Positions 15,911 through 24,612 of a stretch of 44,349 bases of DNA are shown here, in pieces (the stretch's first letter is position 1; every line of letters begins with the position of its first letter). The notes under the pieces are model-generated. The model was not told the DNA's origin. It ran no database searches and worked only from the letters and a program-made list of their open reading frames with translations. The stretch is from an uncultured Flavobacteriales bacterium. GTDB lineage: Bacteria > Bacteroidota > Bacteroidia > UBA10329. The stretch spans positions 1 to 44,349 of the forward strand of contig CALCGD010000150.1 in the NCBI GenBank assembly GCA_937900875.1, given 5' to 3'. Position numbers and translations under genes: made by a program.

Positions 15911-18900
15911 TTAGAATGCTTGATTAATACCAATAATCCATCGAAAAGCCCAAGGCTCAGGGTCAAGTGCAGGAGTACGATTAAGGAAAAATGGCATATC
16001 AAAACGTATAGTTAACGGCTTTGCTTTCTCTAAAACACCCCATTCCTTTATGGTAATTGTGGTGCCTATTCCTGCATCTGCTCTTGGTGCCGCAAAAGTG
16101 AAATCATCACCAGGTTGGTTGGTGCTTATTAAGCCAATATCTCCGAAAATGTAAAGGTCAATATCCAACCAATTTTTAGTCCACCAAGGGCGAAGTCCAA
16201 AGATTTCATCAAATTCCAGTTCGGCATTAATAGATGCACCGCTATTACCTGCATAGGCCAATACGATATCGCCATCAACATTTTCTGGCGCCAAATAACC
16301 TACGTATCCACGCAAATTAAGGCCACCGCCAGCATGTAAATGGTTGGAGCTTTCTTGAATAGTTGCCCATTCGGATGGGAAAATTCCTGCCGACCGTGTG
16401 AATTTATTGTACATCATTTCCTCTGGATTGGCTCCTGCCAGATAAAGTTGAGATTCGGGCGCCCAATTTGACCCAGTTCCTAGCTGCGCGAAAAATCGTG
16501 TATTCAGTTTGAGTCTCCATAAATTGGTGTTGTTCAGGGCTTCAAGTTTGAGCTGATGATAATCGTAATCGCTACCTAAAGAAGAACTTCGTAATCCTAC
16601 GTTCAATTCCCCTTTTCCGGATTGATATCGATACGTGTGTTTTACTTCTAAGTTGAAGGAGTTGTTCCACATATCTGCTTCCCAAGTACTGCGGTTAAGT
16701 AGGTAGGCAATGTCTCTGTCTTGCTGTCTGTAAAGAGCTCGGTAGTACACTCGAAACGTGGTCGTTTTCTTTCTATTCTGCTTCTCTAGCCCAAGTTCTG
16801 CATTGTACAATCCATCTAATATGCGCCCAGAAAAATCAATGTTACTGTTCTTCCAATATCTAGATAGAGACGTTTTGTAATCGAACAAAACGGAAATAGG
16901 CATAAACTCGTTGAGTTTAACATCGGACGGAACATCCCATTGTGCCAAGCCAGAATTGGCCCATAAATACAGATTGAATTTGTGGTTCAGGTTAAAGTGA
17001 CTACCGTTTAAGTGTACACCAAATTTGAATCCATCATAGCCATTGTACCAAATATCAGGTCGCGCAAAAATCTCATACAATCGCCAATCTGACCGATTTC
17101 GTATTTGACTATCAAATTCAAAATCAATGGCAGAAGCCGTTGTGTTGTTCAACATGTTTACATCGGCTAAGCGATGTGTTGGGTCAATTTCAACTTTCTT
17201 GATTCCTTCTGGAATGTTGATTTCAACTTTGTGCGTCTTGTTTAAATCGCCAAATCCTGTCCATTTTGGTAGAACCGTTGCATTGGTTTCTTTGGTGAAC
17301 CAACTATTTGAAATATGATATTCATGAACATCATCGTTCTGGTCGGTCACTACAAAGTCGATTGGCATTTGCATGCCACCTTTCCGTTTAAATCGAACAA
17401 TATAATTTCCTTTTTCGGTTCCTTTTCTCACACCAGAAATTGAATAGTCCACCTGCGTATTGCTTTCAAGCCATTGGTCAAAAAACCAGTTTAAGTCAAC
17501 TTTGGTATATCTAATAAATGAGCTTCTGAAATCCTCAAAATACGGGTGACAAAACCTCCATTCATTAAAATAATGCTGCATTGCATTAGCAAATAACGTG
17601 TCGCCAAGCACGTATTCTAGATTGTACAACATGGTTGCCGTTTTGTAATAAACGTGCCCGTAACCATGGTAATAGTTGTCTTCAAACTGATCGGAATGGG
17701 TGTTCAATCGTGGGTCGCTAAACTGAGTTGCGCTACGCATAAAACCGTAGTATATTTCATCATCAATGGCTCTCGATGGCTTTTCAAATCGTCTTCTGTA
17801 CCAATTTTCTGCCGGTTCTTCTATTACAGTATCACCGTCAATTTTTTTCATGCCATACACGGTTAAGTATTGGGTAAACCCCTCATCTAATGCCGCTCGG
17901 TACGTTTCATTGTTTCCCACCTGACCATAAAACCAATTATGTCCTATTTCATGTACAAGTAGACTTCTATAATCAGGGTCGCTACCGCCATCTAGCGTTA
18001 GCATGGGGTATTCCATACCATCTCTAGCATCTGCCACAATCATTTTATGGTACTGATACATGCCAATGCCTTCAGAAAAAACTTTGATGATTTTAGCGGT
18101 ATAATCTGCTGCATTTTGCCAACCAGCCGCATGACTTTCTTGAGCCAATGAGTAGCATTTGACGCCATTCCATTCCGCTTCGCCAATTCTGTAGTTTGGG
18201 TCTGCCGTAAAGGCGAAATCGTGCACATTTTCAGCATGATATACCCAGGTTTTGTGTTCGGTGCTATCGTAAGGAATTATTATGGATGCTTTTTCTCCCC
18301 AAGGCTTGTCTGCAAAGTTTTTAATGTCCAGCTTTTTCCGTAGCTCCTCGGGCAATACATTTTCCCGGTTCAGCAAATTACCCGTAGCTTCTACGATGTA
18401 GTTGCTAGCAAAAGAGAGTGCGACATCAAACGTTCCAAAATCACCATAGAATTCACTCCCAAGATGCTGGTCAGTAGTCCAACCAAACTTTCTATCGTAA
18501 ACTGAAATTCGAGGATACCAGTGCACCCCATCGTAATGAGTGAACCCTTTAGAGTTAAATAGCTTCATTCTTCTGCCCATCGAGCCTTGGTCGAAGTATG
18601 TTTTGAACTCAAATTGAAACTCAGTTTTCGAATTGGGGAGTAGAGGTTCACTCAAAATAAGTTTGAGAATAGTGTTGTCTAGTTCTTGTTTTACGGGTTT
18701 AAAATTGACAGAAACCGCAACGATTTCAGTTCCTTTCCCTTGTTTTTCGTACTTGCCAAAATGATGGTTTTGACCTTTCGCCTTGTCATTTTTGTCAGCG
18801 TAAGAATTTGGTTGAAACGCATTTTGATACAAATGGAAATAGACTTCGTATAAAGTATCAGGAGAATTGTTCCAATAACTCAGTTCCATTTTGGCGGAAA

Positions 18901-19102
18901 TGATGTCCGTTTTCTCGTCAACATTTGCCGCAATTCTATAGTGCACGTCTTGCTGCCAATAATCAGTGTTTGGGGTTCTATTCTTCCAATAAATTGGGTT
19001 GTCTGCTGAGCGAAAGGTATTGGGTGGCGAAAGCGGGTTGTATTGACTCCAAACCAAAAAGGAGTGTAAAATGAGGCAAAGTAGGATGGTATACTTTTTC
19101 AA
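15911..19102 (-). CDS. M1 family metallopeptidase with a C-terminal barrel-like extension
   Basis: A 1063-residue exported gluzincin. A signal peptide ends near residue 19 (VWSQ). The M1 catalytic module covers about residues 40-640: GMEYP at 362-366, the zinc motif HEIGH at 384-388, the third ligand Glu407 at the expected spacing, and a probable catalytic Tyr near 485 (HVYYKT). Residues about 660-1063 are unusual for M1. They are rich in alternating amphipathic strands, contain LNLRGY near 928-933 and IFGDIGLIS near 985-993, and end in a strand closing with Phe. This resembles an Omp85/surface-antigen-type outer-membrane barrel. The start is a TTG, forced by the signal peptide; it overlaps the stop of the yihY-type gene. 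Confidence 0.92.
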   Translation of the reverse strand: MKKYTILLCLILHSFLVWSQYNPLSPPNTFRSADNPIYWKNRTPNTDYWQQDVHYRIAANVDEKTDIISAKMELSYWNNSPDTLYEVYFHLYQNAFQPNSYADKNDKAKGQNHHFGKYEKQGKGTEIVAVSVNFKPVKQELDNTILKLILSEPLLPNSKTEFQFEFKTYFDQGSMGRRMKLFNSKGFTHYDGVHWYPRISVYDRKFGWTTDQHLGSEFYGDFGTFDVALSFASNYIVEATGNLLNRENVLPEELRKKLDIKNFADKPWGEKASIIIPYDSTEHKTWVYHAENVHDFAFTADPNYRIGEAEWNGVKCYSLAQESHAAGWQNAADYTAKIIKVFSEGIGMYQYHKMIVADARDGMEYPMLTLDGGSDPDYRSLLVHEIGHNWFYGQVGNNETYRAALDEGFTQYLTVYGMKKIDGDTVIEEPAENWYRRRFEKPSRAIDDEIYYGFMRSATQFSDPRLNTHSDQFEDNYYHGYGHVYYKTATMLYNLEYVLGDTLFANAMQHYFNEWRFCHPYFEDFRSSFIRYTKVDLNWFFDQWLESNTQVDYSISGVRKGTEKGNYIVRFKRKGGMQMPIDFVVTDQNDDVHEYHISNSWFTKETNATVLPKWTGFGDLNKTHKVEINIPEGIKKVEIDPTHRLADVNMLNNTTASAIDFEFDSQIRNRSDWRLYEIFARPDIWYNGYDGFKFGVHLNGSHFNLNHKFNLYLWANSGLAQWDVPSDVKLNEFMPISVLFDYKTSLSRYWKNSNIDFSGRILDGLYNAELGLEKQNRKKTTTFRVYYRALYRQQDRDIAYLLNRSTWEADMWNNSFNLEVKHTYRYQSGKGELNVGLRSSSLGSDYDYHQLKLEALNNTNLWRLKLNTRFFAQLGTGSNWAPESQLYLAGANPEEMMYNKFTRSAGIFPSEWATIQESSNHLHAGGGLNLRGYVGYLAPENVDGDIVLAYAGNSGASINAELEFDEIFGLRPWWTKNWLDIDLYIFGDIGLISTNQPGDDFTFAAPRADAGIGTTITIKEWGVLEKAKPLTIRFDMPFFLNRTPALDPEPWAFRWIIGINQAF

Positions 19103-20088
19103 GATCGATCTCCTTTTTCTATTTCTTCTTCTAATGAAATCCCAAGAGACCGTTTCCCTATTTCAATTTCGCGAAGTTTAGCATCTTCTATACTGGCATT
19201 CAATTCAAATCCGATCAATAGGGCCATCGAATTAAGCAGCATCCAAAGCATTACGATTACCAAAGTACCGATAGAACCATAAAGTTTATTGTAAGTTCCG
19301 AAGTTATCTACGAAGTAGGTAAATCCTACTGAAGTAACCAATACTAGCACTGTTGCCAATGATGATCCAGCGGAAAAAAATCTCCAGCTGGTTTGTTTCG
19401 CTGGCCCGAGAAAATAGAGCACTGATATGGCAAAAAACAGCAGCGTAATAATGATAATGTAGCGCCCAAGGTTTAATGAAAAACGTACAAATCCATCTTC
19501 TACCCACCCTTTCTGGGCGAGGTAATGCATTCCTAGCTGACCAAATATGATTAACCCAATAGCCAAAACCACAAAGAATACTAGAATGAGGGTGATTAAA
19601 AGGGCAAAACCACGTTGGATAAAATAGGGTCTGCTTTCAATTGTATGATATGTGGTGTTGAAACTGTCGATTAAAGCACTTACTCCATTAGTTGAAAAAT
19701 ACATTGCTGAAATCACGGTTACGGAAAGTAAACCACCTCGCTGACGGGTAATAATATCTTCAATCGTTTCACTTATTGAAGAGTAAGCGTTTTCTGGTAA
19801 CATGACTTTCATTATGGCCATTAATTGTTCCTGAAAGCCATCGATTGGTATGTAAGCTATTAGTGTAAAAAAGAAGATAATAGCCGGGAATATGGCAAGG
19901 ATAAAGTTGAATGCAACAGCACTGGCTCTAAGGTTTAGCCATCCTTCTTGCATGCCTTTTATGAAAAATGCCATTACATCGTAAAGCGGCAGCCCGTCAA
20001 ATCCCGGTATTCGAATTTCTTTAGAAAGCCGAAGCAGATTCCTAATTATTGGAAGCTGTAATATTTTAACAATGAGTTTTCTGACCAT
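19099..20088 (-). CDS. YihY/BrkB-type inner-membrane protein
   Basis: A 329-residue membrane protein of the YihY/UPF0761 family (once called ribonuclease BN). The family start MQEGWLNLRASAVAFNFILA lies near residues 46-65, followed by the FFFTLIAYIP helix. Further helices are at about 155-185, 205-225, 235-255 and 265-295, with the usual NxYGSIG-like turn (YNKLYGSIGTLVIVMLW). The molecular role is unsettled; it is not RNase BN. It sits one base after nadC and overlaps the M1 gene by four bases, so it belongs to the same operon. The charged cytoplasmic tail LEEEIEKGDRS closes it. Confidence 0.92.
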   Translation of the reverse strand: MVRKLIVKILQLPIIRNLLRLSKEIRIPGFDGLPLYDVMAFFIKGMQEGWLNLRASAVAFNFILAIFPAIIFFFTLIAYIPIDGFQEQLMAIMKVMLPENAYSSISETIEDIITRQRGGLLSVTVISAMYFSTNGVSALIDSFNTTYHTIESRPYFIQRGFALLITLILVFFVVLAIGLIIFGQLGMHYLAQKGWVEDGFVRFSLNLGRYIIIITLLFFAISVLYFLGPAKQTSWRFFSAGSSLATVLVLVTSVGFTYFVDNFGTYNKLYGSIGTLVIVMLWMLLNSMALLIGFELNASIEDAKLREIEIGKRSLGISLEEEIEKGDRS

Positions 20089-20089
20089 C

Positions 20090-20923
20090 CTAGGTCGCTT
20101 TCAGGCTAAGGTCGAGACTTTTAATGTTATGCGTTAACGCACCAACAGAAATGTAATCAACACCAGACAGAGCATGAGCTCGAATGGTGGTTTCGGTAAT
20201 GCCACCAGAAGCTTCAGTTTCGTACTTACCAGCAATTAACTCAACTGCTTTCTTCTCATCATCAGGATGAAAGTTATCAAGCATAATACGATGAAACCCT
20301 CCGACTGCCAATGCTTGGTTTAGTTCGTTAAAATCGCGGACTTCAATCTCAATTTTAAGGTTTTTCCCAATGCTGGCAAGGTGAGTAACGGTTCTAGAAA
20401 TGGCTTGTTCAATTCCTCCCGCCATGTCAATATGATTGTCCTTAATCATCACCATATCAAACAATCCAAAACGATGGTTTACCCCTCCGCCAATCTTTAC
20501 CGATAGTTTTTCCAATTCCCGAAGGAGGGGAGTTGTTTTTCGTGTGTCCAACAATTTGGCATTAGTGCCAGCAATCAACTTGTTGAGATTTGCCGCTTTT
20601 GTAGCAATCCCACTCATGCGTTGCATGAAATTAAGCACCAACCGTTCTGCCTTTAAGATAGAATGAGACGAACCTTCAACGGTTAGGATAATGTCTCCGA
20701 CACGTATCTCCTCGCCATCACAAATAAGAATTTCAACCTTGAGGTCTGCATCAACTTTTAAGAAAATTTGCTTTGCTAAATCGACTCCCGCTATTACGCC
20801 ATCTTCCTTAACTAACAACTTCGCTTTCCCTTTTGCGTGTTTTGGAATACAGGCGTCTGATGTATGGTCGCCATCACCAATATCTTCCCGAAGAGCTTCG
20901 TCAATAATTTGATCAACGGTCAT
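20090..20923 (-). CDS. nadC: Nicotinate-nucleotide pyrophosphorylase (carboxylating)
   Basis: The enzyme forms nicotinate mononucleotide from quinolinate and PRPP in de novo NAD synthesis. The 277-residue length is normal. Signatures include EDIGDGDHTSD near residue 13, QRMSGIAT at 101-108, the quinolinate-binding DTRKTTP at 126-132, HR at 150-151 and KDNH at 161-164. The barrel ends with EASGGIT and DYISVGALTH. It lies eight bases after the DUF4783 gene and one base before the yihY-type gene. nadA and nadB are not in the window. Confidence 0.97.
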   Translation of the reverse strand: MTVDQIIDEALREDIGDGDHTSDACIPKHAKGKAKLLVKEDGVIAGVDLAKQIFLKVDADLKVEILICDGEEIRVGDIILTVEGSSHSILKAERLVLNFMQRMSGIATKAANLNKLIAGTNAKLLDTRKTTPLLRELEKLSVKIGGGVNHRFGLFDMVMIKDNHIDMAGGIEQAISRTVTHLASIGKNLKIEIEVRDFNELNQALAVGGFHRIMLDNFHPDDEKKAVELIAGKYETEASGGITETTIRAHALSGVDYISVGALTHNIKSLDLSLKAT

Positions 20924-20931
20924 AGAGGCTG

Positions 20932-21321
20932 CTAATCGTTTGCTTCAAAACGTAATTGTTGTACCCGCAAAACGCCATTTACATCTTTGGTTAAAACATA
21001 CGTTCTATACGTAGTGTTGGCCGTTGTGAGGGTGCCAATGGCATATTGTGCTCCATCTGGAGATTTTCCCCTATGAATTACCTGATAGTTGGTCACTTTA
21101 TCATTCGAGAAGAAATCCTTCACAATAAGCTCTGCTTGAGCTTTGCTGTAGCTGGCTTCCTTGGTGCCAATTGTCAGTTCAACTTTGGTGTCAAAGTGTT
21201 TTGAAAGTTCCTTATAGTTGCCCAATTTGATGGCGCCACTAATATTTTCGTTGGCATCCTGGGCAAATCCCACGGATAAGGCCAAACAGAGTATGATGAA
21301 TATGGAAGTTAATTTCTTCAT
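20932..21321 (-). CDS. Exported DUF4783 family protein
   Basis: The likely start is the ATG at 21321, giving 129 residues that begin with the signal peptide MKKLTSIFIILCLALSVGFA. The frame stays open for 18 codons further upstream (to 21375), but that extension would hide the signal peptide. The mature part, with IKLGNYKELSKHFDTKVEL and a closing LRVQQLRFEAND, fits the Bacteroidota DUF4783 family. That family has an NTF2-like or lipoprotein-like alpha+beta fold and unknown function. It is the first gene of the operon with nadC, and a TAACTTAG box on its strand (21334-21327) may be its -7 element. It is divergent from rlmH, a neighbourhood often seen in this phylum. Confidence 0.8.
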   Translation of the reverse strand: MKKLTSIFIILCLALSVGFAQDANENISGAIKLGNYKELSKHFDTKVELTIGTKEASYSKAQAELIVKDFFSNDKVTNYQVIHRGKSPDGAQYAIGTLTTANTTYRTYVLTKDVNGVLRVQQLRFEAND

Positions 21322-21416
21322 GTTTGCTAAGTTACCGATTCGCAACAATCGCGCCACGTCAAGTTGTTGCGGCACAAAATAAATCTATACTTTGACCAAC
21401 ACCAAAAGAGAATGCC

Positions 21417-21887
21417 ATGAAGTTGTGCCTTTTTCTTGTAGGAGAAACCGATGATGCTGAGTTAAAAGGCGCCATAGCTCGGTATGTTAAGCGTTTAGAC
21501 CACTATTGCACTTTCGAAACCGAGGTGTTAAAAGCGCCCAAACAGTTTAAAAAACTAGCTCAGGCAGAATTAAAGATAGCAGAAGGAAAATTGATTTTGG
21601 ACAGTTTGACGGCACAAGATTTTTTGGTTTTGCTTGATGAGAAAGGAACCGAATTTGGTTCAATTGCCTTTTCTGACAAACTCCAGAAATGGTTGAATGC
21701 CGGGCATAGACGAATTGTTTTTCTCGTTGGTGGGGCATTTGGCTTTTCAGACGAAGTTTATCAACGAGCAAATTTTAAACTTGGGTTATCAAAAATGACT
21801 TTAACCCATCAAATGGTACGCCTGTTTTTTACTGAACAACTTTATCGAGCGTTTACCATTTTAAAGAATGAAAAATATCATCACTAG
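21417..21887 (+). CDS. rlmH: 23S rRNA (pseudouridine1915-N3)-methyltransferase
   Basis: RlmH, a SPOUT-fold methyltransferase, methylates pseudouridine 1915 in helix 69 of 23S rRNA after the ribosome has assembled. The 156-residue length is normal. The SAM-binding knot region is visible as FLVGGAFGFSDEV around residues 101-113 and LSKMTLTHQMVRLFFTEQLYRA around 124-145. The C-terminus is the usual NEKYHH. The spacer before it carries TATACTTTG at 21386-21394, an imperfect -7 element. Its TAG lies in a CTAG palindrome shared with the stop of the convergent GT4 gene. Confidence 0.97.
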   Translation: MKLCLFLVGETDDAELKGAIARYVKRLDHYCTFETEVLKAPKQFKKLAQAELKIAEGKLILDSLTAQDFLVLLDEKGTEFGSIAFSDKLQKWLNAGHRRIVFLVGGAFGFSDEVYQRANFKLGLSKMTLTHQMVRLFFTEQLYRAFTILKNEKYHH

Positions 21888-23110
21888 CGACTAATCTGCT
21901 GGTAAACTTCATTGTATTTCTTCACGCCTTCTTCTAAGGAATAGTATTTCTGCGCAGCATTTTGCAAGGTGGAAACTGGAATTTTTAACAGTTCATCTAG
22001 TTGGTCAACCGCACTCGTGTAAGCTGCATTATTTAATTCGCGAACAAGTATTCCACTATTTGTGTCCTCAATAATTCTATCAACGTCTCCAACTCCAGCA
22101 TTGGCAATTACAGGTAGTCCCATGCCTAGCATTTCACCATGTTTTGTTGGTGAAGATCCTGATTTTGAGAAAATAGGTTGAATGAAAAATATTGCGGCAT
22201 TTGCAAGACTTAAAAATGTTGGAACATCCTCTCTTTTAGCTGGCGCAATGGAAATGCGGTCTAATGGGATATTCTTTTTTGTAGCGGGGATTGTTATTGT
22301 TGAAGGTTCATCCGTTGTGATAAAGAGAAAACGCGCATTTGGTTTTTTACTAATCAAAACACGAAAAAAGTCTAGCATTTCATCAAGCAAATACCACGTG
22401 CCAATAGAACCTAAGTAGGTAATTACAAAGTCCTTCTCATCTATTTGAAGATCAGACTTTAATTTGGCTTGAAGGGTTTTGTTAACCTGAGAAGGGTTGA
22501 AGTGATGCAAATCTGCGCAGCACGGAATCACTTTCACAGGAACTGGTTGGTTTTGTACCTGAGGCCAAGAGTGAATAATATCTTTCCCTTTTTCGGTTAG
22601 GCTAATGGAATAATCGGCAGTACTCAAAAAAGCAAGCTCCTTTTTCTTGAAATAGTTGTACACTGCTTTAAACAGCGGGTTTTTCAGATTCCATAGGCCA
22701 CCATCTATCCGTTCATCCGCATAGAAAGCTCTCATGTCAAAAACAAACTTGGTACCGAATTTCGATTTGGTACGCAATCCAACTAAGGACGTAATGTAGC
22801 TTCTGCAATGAAGTAGGTCAAATGGAGACGCGCGATGTAATTTATCTACAGTGTTGGTCAATCGGTACACATCGTAAATTGTAGAAACGACAGGCGGAGA
22901 CGATGTGTAGGAAAGGGGATGCCACTTCAATCCAGCTTCATCCACAATCTTTTGTATGTTTTTCTTGTCACTTTGAAAAGGTATTTTCTTTTCAAAACTT
23001 ACAATTGTAATAGAGTGCCCAAGTTTGCTAAGCCCAATGATATACGGCAGAACTTGCGAACGCCCAAGACTATCAGTTAGGCCATCGTAAGAAAGGTAAA
23101 GGACATTCAT
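21884..23110 (-). CDS. GT4-type glycosyltransferase
   Basis: A 408-residue GT-B fold enzyme, predicted cytoplasmic. It begins MNVLYLSYDGLTDSLGRSQV, a glycine-poor variant of the usual first loop found in one Bacteroidota GT4 subgroup. The acceptor half contains VFDMRAFYADERIDGG near 122-137. The donor half contains ITYLGSIGTWYLLDEML near 230 and SGSSPTKHGEMLGMGLPVIA near 315-335, where the usual Glu-x7-Glu is recast as KHGEMLGMG. The gene abuts rlmH tail to tail and is divergent from the polytopic membrane protein gene. A TAATTTCG element (23123-23116) on its strand may be a -7 box. Confidence 0.88.
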   Translation of the reverse strand: MNVLYLSYDGLTDSLGRSQVLPYIIGLSKLGHSITIVSFEKKIPFQSDKKNIQKIVDEAGLKWHPLSYTSSPPVVSTIYDVYRLTNTVDKLHRASPFDLLHCRSYITSLVGLRTKSKFGTKFVFDMRAFYADERIDGGLWNLKNPLFKAVYNYFKKKELAFLSTADYSISLTEKGKDIIHSWPQVQNQPVPVKVIPCCADLHHFNPSQVNKTLQAKLKSDLQIDEKDFVITYLGSIGTWYLLDEMLDFFRVLISKKPNARFLFITTDEPSTITIPATKKNIPLDRISIAPAKREDVPTFLSLANAAIFFIQPIFSKSGSSPTKHGEMLGMGLPVIANAGVGDVDRIIEDTNSGILVRELNNAAYTSAVDQLDELLKIPVSTLQNAAQKYYSLEEGVKKYNEVYQQISR

Positions 23111-23149
23111 TTGAGCGAAATTAGTTCATCTCCCAAGACCTTGAGTAAA

Positions 23150-23180
23150 TTTGAAGGCATGAACCTTAATTCTATTTATT
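23150..23180 (+). promoter_or_regulatory. Possible promoter of the polytopic membrane protein gene
   Basis: TTTG at 23150-23153 is followed after exactly 19 bases by TATTTATT at 23173-23180. The spacing and -33 element are perfect; the -7 element matches six of eight positions. The start codon at 23188 would then lie only a few bases after the transcription start. Confidence 0.4.
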
Positions 23181-23187
23181 CCGCAAG

Positions 23188-24612
23188 ATGAAGTACGTAG
23201 GCATTTGGGATTTCATTTGGGTGCCATTTTACCTTCTGTTGGTTCATTATTTTGCAAGCAGGGTTCCCAGAGATAAAATTGCAGATAATCGCGCTTATCG
23301 ATATTACAAGCCCGCTTTTCTTGCCAAAATTTACGGTGGGCTAGCATTCGCACTTATTTATGTCTTTTACTATGGGGGCGGTGATACTACCGCTTATTGG
23401 CTGGATGCTGGAAGATTAGCTTCATTGGTTTTTTCCGAACCCAAATGTTTCGTGGAAATTTTATTCGGAAATACCTCTTTGCACAATTTTTATTGTTTTG
23501 ATTTAAGCTCAAATACACCAATTCATTATCTGCGTGATCAGCAAGCATACTCTGTCACTCGATTTACCAGCTTATTTCATTTCCTGTCTGTAGATAGTTT
23601 CTTTGGATGTACCATCTTAATAGCCTGGGTGTCTTTTGGAGGTGTCTGGCGACTGTACCTTGTTTTTTGTGAGGAATATCCAAAACTTACCAAAGAGTTG
23701 GCGATAGCCTTTTTGTTTATTCCATCCGTAGTTTTCTGGGGCTCAGGAATTATGAAGGATACGTTTACGTTTACTGCTGCGTGCTGGATGACTTCTTCCG
23801 TCTACGGATTATTATTGAAAAGGCGGGATATTTTTTGGAATTTAATCTATGTGTCTTTCTCCGCCTATGTGATGATTTCCATGAAGCCATACGTGTTTGT
23901 CGCGCTACTTCCTGGCTGTTTAATTTGGGTAGTTTTTAATCGAATTCAACAGATTCAGAATCACATCATTAGGTTATTAGCGGCACCAATTATTATGATG
24001 GTTGGGCTTATTGGTGCAGCAGGGATTTTTTCGCAGGCTTCGAACAATTTGGGTGATTACGGTTCGGTAGATACTATCATGGAACGAGCTGTAGCCACTC
24101 AGGAAGACTTGAAGAGAGATGCCTATGAGGGAAATTCATTTGATATAGGAACGATAGATCCATCGATTGGTGGAATGCTTTCTAAAACTCCGGTGGCCAT
24201 TTTTGCTGGTTTGTTTAGACCAACATTATTGGATGTAAGAAACCCGGTAATGCTTATTTCTGCATTAGAAAACACAGCGCTAATGATATTCTTGATTTAC
24301 ATGCTATTTAAGGCAGGGCCTGCTGCTTTTGTACGTTACATTTTTTCAAAACCGATGGTGTTGTTTTCCTTTATTTTCGCCATGTTTTTCTCTTTTGCCG
24401 TTGGACTAACAACCTCAAACTTTGGTTCATTAGTACGTTACAAAATACCAGCCTTGCCGTTTTTCTTGGCCAGTTTGTACATGATTAAGTACAATAGGGA
24501 ACGAACAATTTATGGAGAGGATTTCGATCCGTATGTGCCTGAAAAACCATCGTTGCCAAAGTCCTCAGGCCCTACGCCCGGTTTTGAGCCAATTAGGACC
24601 GAACGCGATTAG
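23188..24612 (+). CDS. Polytopic membrane protein, candidate Wzy-like polysaccharide polymerase
   Basis: A 474-residue protein with about ten hydrophobic segments. They lie near residues 6-23, 48-66, 132-158, 168-185, 190-207, 213-248, 257-280, 362-378, 393-410 and 424-437. A long non-membrane stretch between about 280 and 360 includes a loop rich in Asp. Motifs GGGDTTAYW (about 64-72) and FWGSGIMKDTF (about 183-193) look conserved. The second recalls the charged motif after a helix in EpsG/Wzy-type polymerases. The tail is proline-rich. I do not recognise the family with confidence. The location among glycosyltransferase genes and the topology make a polymerase or ligase plausible. Its end overlaps convergent asnB by 20 bases. 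Confidence 0.6.
   Translation: MKYVGIWDFIWVPFYLLLVHYFASRVPRDKIADNRAYRYYKPAFLAKIYGGLAFALIYVFYYGGGDTTAYWLDAGRLASLVFSEPKCFVEILFGNTSLHNFYCFDLSSNTPIHYLRDQQAYSVTRFTSLFHFLSVDSFFGCTILIAWVSFGGVWRLYLVFCEEYPKLTKELAIAFLFIPSVVFWGSGIMKDTFTFTAACWMTSSVYGLLLKRRDIFWNLIYVSFSAYVMISMKPYVFVALLPGCLIWVVFNRIQQIQNHIIRLLAAPIIMMVGLIGAAGIFSQASNNLGDYGSVDTIMERAVATQEDLKRDAYEGNSFDIGTIDPSIGGMLSKTPVAIFAGLFRPTLLDVRNPVMLISALENTALMIFLIYMLFKAGPAAFVRYIFSKPMVLFSFIFAMFFSFAVGLTTSNFGSLVRYKIPALPFFLASLYMIKYNRERTIYGEDFDPYVPEKPSLPKSSGPTPGFEPIRTERD

Noticed and set aside
20932-21375. Longer form of the DUF4783 protein starting at 21375
   Set aside because: The extra 18 residues precede a clear signal peptide and run across the spacer that should hold the promoters of rlmH and this gene.
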